Source: Polyporus tsugae
Lineage: Eukaryota > Basidiomycota > Agaricomycetes > Polyporales > Polyporaceae
Assembly: GCA_024305745.1 (NCBI GenBank)
Contig: JAHRBS010000004.1
Coordinates: 62,001 to 126,000 of the forward strand
Direction: 5' to 3'
Length of the DNA stretch: 64,000 nt
In this document: positions 24,374 to 36,623 of the stretch, one piece after another
Layout: each line of letters starts with the position of its first letter
Position numbering within the stretch: position 1 is the first letter of the stretch
Notes under the pieces: generated by a model
Database searches by the model: none
What the model saw: only the letters and a program-made list of their open reading frames with translations
What the model was told of the DNA's origin: nothing
Made by a program: the position numbers and the translations under genes

Positions 24374-24885
24374 CACGTGACCGTATGATGGATTCGGTTC
24401 GTCTGGGGTTAGGGTCAGATTGGTCGCACTGCCACAGAAATTGGTCGCCCTTCGCATTTTCGTCGGGCATCGGGCGAGACTTTGCCAAGGGTGGACAGCC
24501 ACATCGTCCTCTCTTCTCTGTTTTGCACGCATGGTCTTCCAATGGGTCTTCCTCTCTGCGTCGTCTGCTCTGGCTGCTTTTTCTCGCATCTGACTTGGTC
24601 GAATTGGCTGCGCTTGCCCTCTCTGCGGCCTTGTGAACACGGCTCGCCTGCCTGAGCGATCAATCAACTTAACTTCTTGTGTGGGGATTCGAAACCGATT
24701 GTTAGCCAAGATCAAGGCCGGCGTAGGATCCAGCGGGTTCGCTAGGAGGGCGATCGCCACGGTGCAGGTTGTAAAGCAGACGTTTGACGGAGGTCATGTG
24801 CACGTACGTGAACCATTCGAGATAGCTTTTCCAAGGACATGTATGCTCTTGTTTCACCTATACTCCCCTTGTGAAGCTTCTCATC
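24374..24885 (+). repeat. R1 interspersed repeat, copy b (full length)
   Basis: It begins CACGTGA, then GGGGTTAGGGTC, TTTTCGTCGGGCATCGGGCG and TTTGCCAAGGGTGGACAGCC, and runs about 510 bp to CTTGTGAAGCTTCTCATC. The last about 400 bp are nearly identical to 54415-54785 apart from a 20-30-bp indel near 24520-24550. No long ORF, poly-A tail or terminal inverted repeat is visible. Confidence 0.75.
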
Positions 24886-25026
24886 GGAAATCAGTATCGT
24901 ATGTAGCTACTTAGGTAGCTATAAGCACCTCCATCACGTCGACGCCGCGTGCAGTACAGTATGCTGTCCTTCTCACTCCTCCACCGCCACCGTTTCCTGG
25001 CCGTCTCGCATTGCCCCGTTCCCGCT

Positions 25027-25490
25027 ATGACGATCTTCCGCTCGCAAGGCCCGCCATTTGTGCCGCCGCGCGACAATGTGACACTTCCCCAGTCCATCTT
25101 GGACGACGTCAGCGCTGAGCGCACGCGCCCGGCGCGCCCGGCTCACGTTCCCTGCTTGACAGATTCCGAGACTGGGCAGGCGGTGTGTCTCGAACAGGTG
25201 CGTGCCGAGTTCAGGCTCAACTGGAATGTGAGGTTACTGACGGGAATGTGTTGCAGCTCCGGGCTCGCGGCCATGCATTGGCCCGATCTCTATGATAGTA
25301 AAAGTACGATACAATCTTGGTGTGTGAACCAGCAATAAAAGTATTTGGACGCACGCTGACGTTCTAGCTCAGGTGTCATGAGGGTCGGTTCGTAGAGTAG
25401 TTTGGCTTGTTCCGTCTCCGTCTGTGACCCTGATAATGAATGGGATCCAGTTCTCTGTTCGTCCCGAATCACCTCGGTAAACCCCCCTCG
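25027..25490 (+). pseudogene. 5' fragment of a CoA ligase gene (exons 1-3 only)
   Basis: It opens [17 protein letters not shown], matching both full ligase copies, and keeps the first intron. In exon 2 the alignment runs LRARGHALARSL and then hits TGA-TAG at about 25292. A shadow of the next exon (SSLFVPNH region, about 25454-25480) lacks one T and is out of frame. Homology ends at about 25490, where PARP-derived sequence begins. The AMP-binding core is absent. The promoter-proximal words shared with copy 2 (AGCACCTCCATCA) are retained upstream, with a TATAAG at 24919. Confidence 0.8.
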
Positions 25491-25496
25491 CTGGAC

Positions 25497-26190
25497 TCAT
25501 TTCACGAGGAGGATGACGAGGAAGGTGAGGGAGAAGAGGAGGAGGAGGAGGAGGAGGAGGAAGAGAAGCCACCTGCGAAGAGGGGGCGGACTGTGAAGGG
25601 GAAGGGGAAGACTGCGCCTAAGGCCAAGGCCGCTTGGAAGCGTAAGGCGACTAAGGGAAAGACTGCCAAGAAGGGGAAGGACACGGATGGCGACGTCGAC
25701 ATGGACGATGCTGAGGACGAGGCCGGCGACGAAGACGAAGAAGAGGAGGAGGTCGCGAAGAAACCCGCATCGAAGAAGCCAGCGAGCAAGAGGCCCGCGA
25801 GCAAGGCGGCGGACAAGGGCAAGGGCAAAGATCTGCCGCAGAAGATGGTACGTCCGGTTTCAAAATGTGCCTCTCATTTGAAAGGGTGAGCTGTACTGAC
25901 TGCGACAACCACCACCTCCTCTACCTCAATCACACACCGCATCCGCAACCACAGGTGACGGTGGTGAAGCGCGGCAAGGCGCCCCCCGTCGAGGGCCGCT
26001 CGGGGTGGGCCATGTCGCATGAAGTCCTCGTCACGGACGACGGCGTTAGACCGACGTCGGCAACAATGCGAACAAGTACGTGCCTTCTGCAGCCCCTGCG
26101 AATGCAATACGCCCGTATACCTAACACACGCGGTTCCGCACAGGTTCTACATCCTGCAGCTCCTACACCCCGTCGGGAACAACTCGGCGT
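25497..26190 (+). pseudogene. Duplicated fragment of the PARP gene (linker and start of WGR)
   Basis: It is nearly identical to the PARP gene of this window (minus strand, about 7020 down to 6330), including the intron between KMV and VTVVKRGKAPPVE. It carries an acidic Glu run, KPASKKPASK repeats and SGWAMSHEVLVTDDGV. About 20 bp of the source are missing after TDDGV, shifting the frame, and the similarity fades after LLHPVGNNS. There is no catalytic domain. It is joined directly to the CoA ligase fragment in the same orientation, an order not found at the source locus. Confidence 0.85.
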
Positions 26191-27369
26191 CTAACTTCCT
26201 TTCCCCAGCGTTCTCGGAGGCGTTTTGACTGGACACGGCAACTCCGGACCATGCTGCCAGCCCGGTCACGCCACTGGCACACCGCAAACGTTGCTCGGAC
26301 GTAGGTTCGCCTTCTCCGAACTAAAATTTCGTGGGCGAGCGCCGGAGCAAGGGGCTTGCTCCCACTTCGGCTGCGGTTCGTGCACAGATCCCCGTCCCTA
26401 TCAATCACTCGCTCGCATCGAAGCACCCAGATCAGGTGTATCGACTCCGTCAGTATTATGCGGGCCCGAGACCGTCCATCCCATTAACGACCCTCAACGA
26501 CGTGCAAGGCGGCGCAAGGACCAAGCCAGATCTAGAGTCCGGAGCCAGCTGTGCGCCACATTTCTTTCTCGCCGTTTCAAGGGCTGGTTTCCATATAATG
26601 TTCTGCCCTGGGGCTTCACAGCGAAGGACGATATGCTACCTCCATAGATCCGCCGAAGTTCGAACATCACTGATCCGGCGCACGCCACAGCACACCACTG
26701 GCAGGTGTACGGTCTGCAATTTCAGTGTGGATCGTCTTTTGATGCTTCTCGGTTCCGCTCCTTCCACTTTCGGTGTCTCGCATATACACTCGTCCTTCTT
26801 TCCCCCTCGTCTCGATGGTCTGAGATCCGGTACTGGTTGGATGTGCAATGGTGCGACCGCCTGCAGTCGTCTGGGGTCGCGCTGCACGCATGTTAATAGG
26901 CGGCGTACCGTCGCTCGGAGGCATTGCTGCACGATCAACCGTATTTGGCTCGATCTGACGCCTTTCTGTCGGTCTTGAATGCCTGTCATTCTATGGACGT
27001 CCCGTTCTCTACGATTGTCATCTGTTGGAGCGATCTCGGCCAAGATGGATCGCAGCGCATATGTATAATCACCCGGACATCACTCACCTTCTCCTTCTCC
27101 CCCGGGTCTCTCCTTCGCGTTCGAGTCTGCCGAGTGCGTCTCCATCTCTGTCTCCGTCTCCACCGTGTTTGTGTCCGTATCTGATATCGAGTGGCAGTAT
27201 AGGCCAGCGGGGCCCTACATACCGAGCAACACAGTCGACCGTCGCATCTCAACGTTCCCGAGTTCCCGGCCTCGCCCTCCACAGCTACTCTCTTGACGAC
27301 TTTATCCCCTCGTGCCCCTTTTTTCTCCTACAACGGTGTCGTTTTCGACCCTAGACGAGTAGTAAGGAC
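26191..27369. other. Intergenic region between PARP fragment and CR copy B
   Basis: ORFs on both strands are shadows without domains. The last about 300 bp are probably the promoter of CR copy B. No repeat recognised. Confidence 0.4.
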
Positions 27370-29653
27370 ATGACGGTGAGCTTCATGCCAATCCATTTAG
27401 TGCTGCTTGCTTAGCTCGTAACGTCCGATTTTCCAGACTCCCTCCTACCGGCAAATGTGGAAGCCGTTCAAGACCGCGTCCGACTGGGGCGACTTCCATA
27501 GGGAGAGGTGGGGCGGTCGCGATCTCCTCAAGGGCGTCCTCGACAAGCAGCCTGATCAACGTTTCCTCGGTGGGATAGAGGCCCTCCGGCACATCCTCCT
27601 CAACATGCCCTTCATTAGTACTCCTACCTCCTTGTTTGTGCGGGCGGAGTCTGTGCTTTTCGCAGAACATTTGCGTAATGGTTGTAAGCAGCCCGATGCC
27701 CTCCGTGGTGTCTTACTTCTCGGCCAGCCGGGCATCGGTGCGCGACATTCCATCCCTTTCCACCACTGATACATTTTACTTACGATGTCTGCTGTTCCAG
27801 GGAAGTCCGTTTTTCTCCTCTACCTCCTCGTGGAGTGCTTATCGCGGGAGGAACTGGTCATCTTCACCTCTTCATCGGAGAAGACATATTTATTCGACAA
27901 ATACGGTGTGGCGTGGATGGACACTTCTCAATTTGATGCCTATGAACACCTCCCGTTCGTCGCCGGCAACACACCCAGAATGTGGTCGTTGATCGACTGC
28001 CCCGAGAACAAGAATCCACTACGCGCACGTCTTACTGATGCAGGGCTGTTCTTCGTAGCCGCTCTCTCTTCCGACAAGTCGCGGTATCATTGTCTTGCAA
28101 AGGACATCTTTGTCTGACGTTGGTATATGTCGCATTGGAACAATAATGAGCTCCTTCCGCTGTACGTATTCTGCGCCGTGTGTATGATTGCTTCGGATTC
28201 AGGCTGACGCTGGTTAGGTTACGTGCAGTACCCACAGATCGGTTCACGCCGGCTGCACAAGAGCACTTCCCATCGTTCAACGCTGCCGCGGTGGAATTCC
28301 TTGTCTTACGGGTGGGACCCTGCCCGCGGGATATTCTCCGATTTCTGCATGATCCGGACGCCTACGACGCCTCTGTGCGTTCAGCTCTGAAATCACTCAG
28401 CAATGTCATGGACATCGCCCACCTTCTCGAAAGTGAGGGTGCACTTACAAACATGCATTCCCACGCCCTCACACTCGTCACGCGCCAGAGAGCCGATGTT
28501 TCCCCCACGGACCTCACCGACGACCCTATCCTCATCACTCTCAAGACGAAGGAGATCTATCATCTGTTGACAGCGCATTTCTGTTCCCTCCAGTCCTCCG
28601 CGCGGAAGATATACTACAATCTCTTCAAGCACATGGGCCCTCCAGGTGTTTTCCCTGCTTCTAACCTTTTTGAAGCACACTGCGTGGCATGTACATCCAG
28701 TAACATCGCTCCCGATCACCCGACATTCCGTCAATTTGCACCCATGGCCAGGAAGAAATGCTCACCATCTTGGGAAGACACCTCAAAGTGGCCCATTTAC
28801 TTCGTGTACTACTCCCCCACTTCCAGTCAGCCACCTAAGGTCAAGGTCAAGGTTGATAACGAGCAGCGTGTCATCAAGTGGTGCATATCACCACCTAGGT
28901 TCCAGTTCAAGGTCGACAAGCAGGTGCAAAACATCAGGCGGAAGATCCCCCCCTCCTCCACGTACCTCAGAACAACCTCCCCCCGACCCTAGCTCACCAT
29001 AGGCCAAGTGCGAGTATGTCCCATTTACAGATGTCGCACACCTGATCATCAACAAAGTCTCATACTATCAACCTGAAATCCACAACTACCCACTACTGGA
29101 CTCGTTGTTTTTCCAATGGTTTGCAAGCGCCAACCTTGTCGTCCTTTGGATCCTCCAGATGACAATGAGCAAGCGGCATAGCGGTGTGAGCCGCGGCTTC
29201 GACATCATTCATGACTTGAAGGAGTACGCGCTTGACAAATGGCCAGGCGCACGGATTGAGGTGAAGTACGTCCTCGTAGCCCCACACCGGGAGCCTGGGT
29301 ACGATATAGAATGGCAATTTGCCGAGGAGTTCGAGCAACACGAAGGCGAGGTCTTTATCCAGTTCTTAGATATGTCGATACATCCCCGGTGCGTTTTTGA
29401 GGACATCGTCGGTGAACCGGCAGACCCTCCTCCCGGCAGTGCGCCTTCCTCCGGACCCGCACCACTGGCAGGGCTGTCCACTAGCGGTGTTCCCTCAAGT
29501 TCGACGCTGGACCCTCCTCCCGGCACCACGCCGTCCTCCGGACCTGCACCACCAGCAGGGCCATCCACCAGTGGTGTGCCCTCTTTGACGCTGGAGACTC
29601 TCCCGGGCAGCGCGCCTTCTTCCGGGCCCGCACCAGCGCTCCACCAGCGATAG
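27370..29653 (+). pseudogene. Crinkler-like (CR) NTPase-nuclease family gene, copy B, one in-frame TGA
   Basis: Exon 1 is ATG-ACG; exon 2 begins TPSYRQMWKPFKTASDWGDF. The P-loop LLLGQPGIGKSVFLLYLLVE is intact across an intron at about 27737-27801, followed by TYLFDKYGV, WSLIDCP and YMSHWNNNELLPL. A TGA at 28116-28118 interrupts DIFV-RWYMSHW; the near-identical copy at 44543 has CGA there. Downstream are VGPCPRDILRFLHDPDAYD, FRQFAPMARKK and the nuclease-like domain VVLWILQMTMSKRH, VEVKYVLVAP, VFIQFLDMS. A 92-nt stretch (about 28911-29002) probably is an intron. The C-terminus is Pro/Ser/Gly-rich with three tandem units. Apart from one stop it could encode a full protein of about 680 residues. 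Confidence 0.6.
29422..29640 (+). repeat. In-gene tandem repeat at the 3' end of CR copy B (three units)
   Basis: Three degenerate units of about 66-78 bp encode PPPGSAPSSGPAPLAG / LSTSGVPS-type peptides. The repeats are in frame and lie after the nuclease-like domain; no other CR copy here has them. Confidence 0.7.
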
Positions 29654-29692
29654 GGGCTCTCCATTATATCGCTGGGAGGAGACGGGGGGGAG

Positions 29693-30003
29693 GAGGTGCA
29701 GAGCAGGCGCGCTGGCGGTCGTGACCGCGCCTGCGAGAGAAGCAGTGACTGGGAGCGTGAGGGGGCGTGACGTCCTGCGCGGCCCAACCCCAGGCTAGGG
29801 TCAGCGTGGGTCACCAAGGGGAGGTCACTGTGCGGGCGCTTCGCCCCTGGTCACCGCAATCCACCTGGGAACCTCCGCCTCTCCCTCTCTCTCTTCTCGG
29901 GTTCGACTGCTGCCCTGCCCCTGATGTTCCTCCCTTTTGTGGATCCCTCCTAACGACGAACCCCACGGTCACAACCCCGTGTCGCTGTGACGCGGTGGCG
30001 TGA
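29693..30003 (+). repeat. GTGAC-rich repeat, left copy (U followed by V)
   Basis: U (29693-29869) starts GAGGTGCAGAGCAGG and includes GCCCAACCCCAGGCTAGGGT and CTGGTCACCGCAATC. V (about 29878-30003) is a CT tract followed by CACGGTCAC and GACGCGGTGGCGTGACG. U reappears inverted, and V reappears in direct orientation, at 36338-36623. GGTCAC/GTGACC words recur about every 15-25 bp in both. Confidence 0.65.
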
Positions 30004-31557
30004 CGTCACCGAGCCCACTGTCAATGCGATGGCGGTGACAGCGGAGGCTATGGTGCGTGCTCGCAAATGCATGTAGCGCAGCCGCATGCGACCAACACCA
30101 ACAAGAGAATTTGGCCGTCTCGCTCGGACTGTCCAACCCCATTCTCCGTGCTGTGCCGTGCCGCGCTCCTTCCCCGTCACCCCGTGGGCCCGGACAGCTG
30201 TGGCTGCCCCGCGGCAGCCACAACTCTACACGTATGTACCTAAACATGCAGCATGCAGGGCAGATGCGAAGAGTGGGTGGGAGGAGGAGGAGGGTGATGA
30301 TGAGTGTTTGGTGGCTCTGTGGCTCGGTAAGTCATATCCATCTGGTTGGTGCCCTTTTCATGTCATCCGACATGTTGTGTATTTGTAGTACCGAGTAATG
30401 TACAGTATACATGTACAATTTCCATCCCACCCAGAATGAATGTGCAATCCAAGTCCTGCCACTTCCCCTCCGCGACCACCTCGCTCCATCCTTGTCTAGC
30501 CAGCTGTGGCTGGCATGTCCTCCTCGAGTGCCTAGATCTTGTATCCAAGGCCAACACACCCATGTGTGCCGGCGAGTCGCATCATGATCCGTGTCGTACC
30601 ATGAGCAATGGACAGTGTTTCAGAAAGTCAGGCGATGGTCCAGTCCCCAGCTACACGATCCCAAACCTCTAATAGAATGGCTGAAGGTGACAGTGCACCA
30701 TTATGCGTACAGAGCCGGTAGAATAGAGCGTAATGGTATAAGTTGGGCGATATTTGAGTCAGCAGTTGGCTCGACCGGACAATAAACTCGCACGGCGGCG
30801 AGTCATCCTGTTTAGTCCTGTTGTCAGCATCATAATGAACACGGCGGAGGGCTCTCGAGCGCCGTGACCGGAGCTTGAAGCTTTGAAGCTTGAACATTGT
30901 CCGTACCTCGACCCATATGATAATGTTTAGGCTGTGCCTTGTGTTGTCGGTGGAACTAGTACCATGTGTCCTCATTGTGCTGAGCAAAAGACAAGGCCAG
31001 ATATCAGTTGGGGGCTCAGAGACGCACCTCTCGGGTGGCTTTTATCTGCGCAAGCAAAGGGGTCAGGAGCCTCATTGGATCAAGTCGATGCTCCAAACTT
31101 TGGCGGCTCAGGCCGAATTATGATGCCTATCCTATTATGATACATTGTTGCAGACTCGGACCACATGTCCAGAGGCAGGCGTTCATGACTACACTGGTGT
31201 TGATGAGCAGACTACCACTGCAACATAAAAACATTCAAGTGATTTTATAGAGGGCAAATGGTCAAGAAGGATGTGTTCAGCATTGTTGGAAAGCGGCCGG
31301 AAGCCGATGCAGCACCCGACAAGTCCGACAACTTGCAGTAGGGTTGGTCGTGGTGCGTGCGCATGCAAGATGCCTTCGAAGTTCCCAAAGGCATGAGTAC
31401 TACTGCTTATTATACTGAAATATACAATATAGAGTGATCAATGAACAAAGAGGGGATGAGTGGGTACAACTGAGGGAGGTCCGAGGAACCGACTATGTTG
31501 TGTGTACTATATGCCACCGGCAGCAGTCCTTGTCCTCATCCGTTTCCGTTTTCGTGT
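30004..31557. other. Non-coding stretch downstream of the recombinase gene
   Basis: It holds the 3' flank of the minus-strand recombinase gene and otherwise only short, unrelated ORFs. I see no second cargo gene. Confidence 0.4.
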
Positions 31558-34500
31558 TCATGCCCTGATAGCGGGGGCACACTTGCACTTATCCCCCATT
31601 AGTAAGGTAGCCTGAGGTGCACATTCAAGAGGGATTGGAGAGGGTTGAGGAGACAGAGATGACAGCAGCCCAGAAGCGGAGGACGGGAAGATGAGAGAGG
31701 AGTCAGAGGACTGAGCTGGTGGCATTGAAGAGTGACCTGCAGACTGGGAGGCGGATGCAGCCTTCTGCTCGTCCGCAAGCTTCTGAGTGAGCGCAGAGAG
31801 ACCTTTGAGGACAGAGCTCCCTGAGACCTGCCGCTTCCGATGCAGCTGTGCAATCGCATCCTCCGGGGTGACACACTCCGCCTGAGTGACACCATCTATC
31901 CACTCGGGGATCTCATGGTAGCGCTGCCATACTTTGCGTGCCTGCACAAAGAAAGCCCAACATTTAGCAGTCCAATTGCGCAACATGAAGCACTGCGGCC
32001 GTACCTTGGGTCCCTTCCGCCAGTTGGACCAAAAATGCTGCTCAACAAGGTGGAGCGGCGGCTTCATTCCAACCGGGTTGCCATCAGCATCCTTAACCAC
32101 AGTCCCTGTGTTGTATCACTCCCAGAGCTCCTTGATGGTCGATTGCTCAAGAGTCTTCTCAGGTTTTCAGACGTCCCAGAGGCAAGATGGGTCGACAATC
32201 TTCTCGAAGACCTTGGGCCAGGTGACAGAGCCCATGCCAAAGTTTGGAAGCTGCGGCCATTGTCCTGTGGATATAGAATACTCATGCATCAGCCTAGCCT
32301 GTTAACACAAGTTCTTGGCACCCACCTCCCAAAGTGAATGCAGCTGCAGATAGAAGCATGAGGTCGACCTCTGTCCGTGGCCAAGTGAGGATGGCGGATG
32401 GGGGCGAGGGTGCTACCAATGCCCGCAGTGAGCTGCCATCAGCCTTGTAGACACCAGTGTCTTGCTGTGCTCGAGTATCTACATCCACAAACAGGTTGAT
32501 CCTGCCGAGATCCAGTGGATGGTTGTGGTGATCTTGCAGCCGTAGTTGGAATGGAGCATCGAGCGGCCCGCCAGCAGGTGACGAACTATGTGGGGCACCA
32601 CTGTCACTGTCTTCTTGGCCTGTCTCATCATGTGGTTAGCAGGCATGGCAAGTGATAGGCTGACAGCTGTAGTTGAGAATGCACCCACCAAAATTCAGGA
32701 CCATGCCACCAGTGTAGGCCACACCGAGACCCGCTGCTATTAGAGAACCCTTTGGCAGTGAAAATGCGGCTGTGCGACGGTCAACAAGGGCTTGTAACCT
32801 CGCCATCTCGTCCGCCTGTCATTGAACAGTGATAGTTAGATGCTGAAGGGACTGGCGGACCATCGTGTTTTGCAGGCGCTCAAGGCTGATCAGATCTCCC
32901 TCGCTCGCCTCAAGTGCAGCCAGCTGGCTCGGATATTCACACCGCATCCACCCCTTCACATCATTGTGCGCAAGTGCTGGGAGGCGAAAGATTGGGGACT
33001 CCGGTGCAACCTGAAATATAGAAGCCGCACACTGAGGGACCAGAAGGTTAGAAGAGCGGGTGAAAGTGCACATGGTACATGAACCTCACAAGAAACAAGT
33101 GAGAACACAGGGACACAATCATCCGCCAGTGATTGGTAGCTCCTACAAGACCTGCTTGACCTGCCAGAGATGACGTGTATTGTCAGTTCAGAGGCGACAA
33201 TCACCATGAAGTATTGCTAACACACCATCAATGGACACAATGATATCCTCAGCCATGGGACACATTTGAGCAAGGAACGCCGGAGGCACAGGTATCTTGC
33301 AACATGTGGGAGTGTACTCCTCATGCTCCATGTAACCGTGACATGCCAGGATGGCCTGTATTGCAGTCATGCAAACAAAGCACTCAGTGGACCAAGAAAG
33401 ACCTTGAAGTGGAGGAAACCTCATCTTCTTGGGCAATGAAGGTGCATAGACATCGGTGTATGTGTTGCGCGATCACCCGAGTCGAGCCATCTCGCTGCTG
33501 TCCACCCTGATGTTCCAGAAGGGATACAGTGGTAAGCCAATAAACAAAAGCGACCAGAGATGCAATGGAATTGACCAACCCAAGCTGCTCCTGAAGATAT
33601 CCGAGCTCGTGACGTGGAAGATGTGCCTTGATTCCGGACTCAAAGTTGGCCTTCTTGAATGCCTGGCAGTATAGGTTGTACAGGTTATGCTCATTGTAAG
33701 GGGCTGTAGGTGATGAGCCGAAGATCAGGCAAACCTAGGTGCCAGCACATCAGGGGAGGGGGACAGAAGTCTAAGCCAAGGGCCAAGCTCGCACTGTCAC
33801 AATCACCACGCACCTGCTGCCAGCTCTTGTTGAGGTCCCACTTGATGTCAACCTTGTCACTCAGCCCATAGCAGTCGTAGAGAAAATGTAGCAAGAATGC
33901 AAGTGCTCCAAATGGGCACTGGAGAGGGTTCCGGTGGGCAATCCAGCACGTATACCGAGGGTTGACTGTCTAAGAGCACCTGTCAGCTTGAAAAGGGCTC
34001 AACTGACTTGGATGCTCAATGGCGCATACCGTTCGCATGCCCTGCTGGCCAGCCTTGTCCTCTGCTTGCAGGCTGAGGATGGCCAGGATCTTCGTGAGAT
34101 TGTTGGGGTGACTGAGGACGTAAGGTTGAATCTTGCACAGCTTGAGAGCACGGATGTCATCACCTCGGTTCCCGCTAGCGCTGCACAGTGTCCAAGCCAG
34201 GAACCCTTTGAGGGTGCTGTGCACTGGGATATTTGTTAGCAGGATACAGTGTCGCAACCGCTCACTATAAGCACGCACATTCACGGTGACACAGAAAACC
34301 AATACATATGCATTCGCGCTGTCTGTCTGTAATGTGTCCAAGGAACGTGTTTGCGATGATGTCCAGCACGTCCTGCACTGGAATCAGACCTCTGCAAGGA
34401 TGGTGCATCATTGTGAAGTCAGCAATCATGCACCATCGGGACAACACATATGATAAAACACTTACAGCTGGGCACACTGCAGGGCTTCATTTATACGCAT

Positions 34501-35990
34501 TTTGAGGAGGTCATACACTGCAACTGTTGTCGCTGGTTGGTCCTTTGCCAAGTTGGGGTTCTGTGCATCCTACTCTTTCCGGATCCGAAGTGCACCAAAG
34601 AACTCCTTTTTGATCTGAGACTGATACAAATTGAGCCCGTCAAGGATCCGACACTGACAAGGATGTTCGACAGAGAGACTCACCGCACCCACACACATGC
34701 CTGGTATGTCTTCGCCATGGCGGTTCCATTGCGCTCGTTTGGCCATGTTGTTAATGTAGACCAGAAGCGCGTGTTCATCAACAATGTCATCTCGCACATG
34801 CCCCCTGGCGAGGGCAGATGCAATAAAGAGCTAGACAATAGTATGTCAGCAACGTAAGTAACTGCAGGTGCATATACGGCTTGTCCATCCACAAACTCAC
34901 ATTCCATGACTTTATATTCGCTTGGTGCATCTTCCGGCCACCTGCTCGACAGTTGTCTTCCACTTGCCGGATGGCATCCACCCGGGTCTTGACCTGAAAG
35001 CGAGCAAATGCCTCTGTCAGGCACCACCGTCCATGCGCATGAGGTTGCGTCTGGCTCTGCACCCGTCGCATGCACTCACCATCCGAGCCGACCACATCAT
35101 CATCGAGCTCTTCGTCTTCCACATTGAGTCCGTCCTGGTCATACTCAAGCAGTTGTGCTCCAGCACCTTCAACATCATATCGCGCCACAAGCGCGTCCTC
35201 GTCATCTCGCTCCGAGGCATCTAGCGCACTGATCTCCCTGTTGCCTGGATGGGAGGCGTGCCAGGTGGTAGACGGTGACACTGTTGCGCGTGATGACTAC
35301 GACTGTGGCCACGCGGGACTATGGCCGGGGCTTGGGCAACTCGAGGTGCTTGTTTTGGGGCCGGCCTGCAATGGTGTTGGGTACCTGGTAAACAATAGGT
35401 CACCGTCAGACTCTCAGCATAAAACAGACACATGTAGCCACAAGAGTCAGAGCTGAAGGACGTACCAATATGTAATGATCTTAGAGTGGAGGGACACCAG
35501 TGTCATGGACTTGGCAGTGCGGAGGTTGTAAACTGCGCATGTACGCAGCAGAGGATCCTTGCGCTTGAAATTATCTAGCCTGGAGCGGGAACATTCAGAT
35601 GCACCATGGTTAAGTGCGCGACATGCAAGAGAAAGGAGGCCACTCACAGGTACTGTTCGAACTCCTCCCTCAAGACCCTGTTGCCCGAAGTGCCTATTAG
35701 CGGTCAAATCTCATCTCCAATGGCCCCTTGAAGTGTGCCCCCTGCAGCTGAGCCGACAATCGCCTCAGCCTGGACCTGGGATGGGATGCAACTGAGGGGG
35801 GGGGGGGGGGGGGGTGGATGGCAGGCGGGGTCTCCCCTGGGAAGCTAGGTGTGCCCACTCTGACCGACTGCACACCACAAACTGTGCAGTTGCCCAACAG
35901 TGCGGGATCAATGGGAATGTTGTCCGTATGTGAGGGATGTGTCGTGTCGGATGCGGGGTAGGAGAATGGAGGTTGCAGGGCCGCCATCAC
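31558..35990 (-). pseudogene. Ndc10/Crypton-like tyrosine recombinase gene (decayed)
   Basis: A multi-exon minus-strand gene runs from MMAALQPPFSYPASD (35990), with a poly-Pro tract, to a stop at 31558-31560. Central exons read STLKGFLAWTLCSASGNRGD and DIRALKLCKIQPYVLSHPNN, then ILAILSLQAEDKAGQQGMRT, NPRYTCWIAHRNPLQCPFGA and LAFLLHFLYDCYG, and a later exon carries NLYNLYCQAFKKANFESGIKAHLPRHELGYL. The CPxGALAxLxxF block, and an H-x-x-R-H near the end of the core, are the layout of the fungal Ndc10-like / Crypton tyrosine-recombinase domain. Downstream comes FWSNWRKGPKVRPQCFMLRNW. Two in-frame TGA codons (about 32170 and 32115 on the minus strand) sit at expected Arg and Trp positions, so the gene is probably dead. 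GTGAC-rich repeats flank it. Confidence 0.62.
35796..35814 (+). repeat. Poly-G run of 19
   Basis: An uninterrupted G run encodes the poly-Pro tract near the start of the minus-strand recombinase gene. Its exact length is prone to sequencing error and decides the frame of exon 1. Confidence 0.9.
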
Positions 35991-36337
35991 AAGGTTGTGG
36001 TCCTATTACGTTTGATGTCTGATGGTGTCTGAAAGAACATTGTCAAGACTCGAGAGAAGCAGAAAAATAAAGGAAAGCGAGTACAATACAATTAGACAGT
36101 ACAGTACAGTACAGTACAGAGTAGGAGGGGGTGGAGGGTAGAGTACGAAGTCAAGAAGTGGTAACGTTGAACCCGCCATGCGTGCGATCATGGCAGGCCT
36201 CGGGCGCCTCCCTGCCTGCGAGTTTGGACCTCGACCATGGTCACCGAGCAGCTGTGACCTCCCGCGCGGGGTCACTGGGCGGTCACAGACGTTCAGTGAC
36301 CACGCCTATGTGAGTCCCGGTGGGGCCTCCATGTTCT

Positions 36338-36623
36338 CAGGCAGATTGTGGTGACCAGGGGTGAAGCGCCCGCACGGTGACCTCCCCTCAGTGACCCATG
36401 CTAACTCTAGTCTGGGGTTGGGCCTCGTGGGATGTCACACCCCCTCGTGCTCGCGGTCACCACTTCCCTTGTGGGCGTGGTCACCGATTCTCTCCCCTGC
36501 TCTGCACCTCCCTCTCCCTCTCCCTCTTGACTCCTCTCCTGGATCGCGACAGGCGAAGGTGGCGGTGGCGATTGATGCTCACAGCCCACGGTCATGACCT
36601 CGCTGCAACGCGGTGGCATGACA
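36338..36623 (-). repeat. GTGAC-rich repeat, right copy (U inverted, V direct)
   Basis: Positions 36338-36511 are the reverse complement of the left U block, with several 15-20-bp perfect matches (for example GTGCGGGCGCTTC and GGGGAGGTCAC). Positions 36502-36623 repeat V in the direct orientation. With the left copy it brackets about 6.9 kb that contains the recombinase gene. Confidence 0.65.

Noticed and set aside
24374..24885. R1 as a SINE with tRNA-type promoter
   Set aside because: GGGTTCG words resemble a B box but no A box at correct spacing, no poly-A or simple-repeat tail and no clear target duplication are visible.
26331..26978. 215-codon plus-strand ORF downstream of the PARP fragment
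   Set aside because: No domain, no introns, Arg/Ser/Thr-rich composition typical of a chance frame in GC-rich DNA.
31558..36623. KDZ-type or Plavaka-type DNA transposon as source of the minus-strand gene
   Set aside because: The GTGAC-rich subterminal repeats suggested it, but the central exons match the Ndc10-like tyrosine recombinase layout (DIRAL ... CPFGALAFLLHF ... LPRHELGYL) and no RNase H-type DDE blocks were found.
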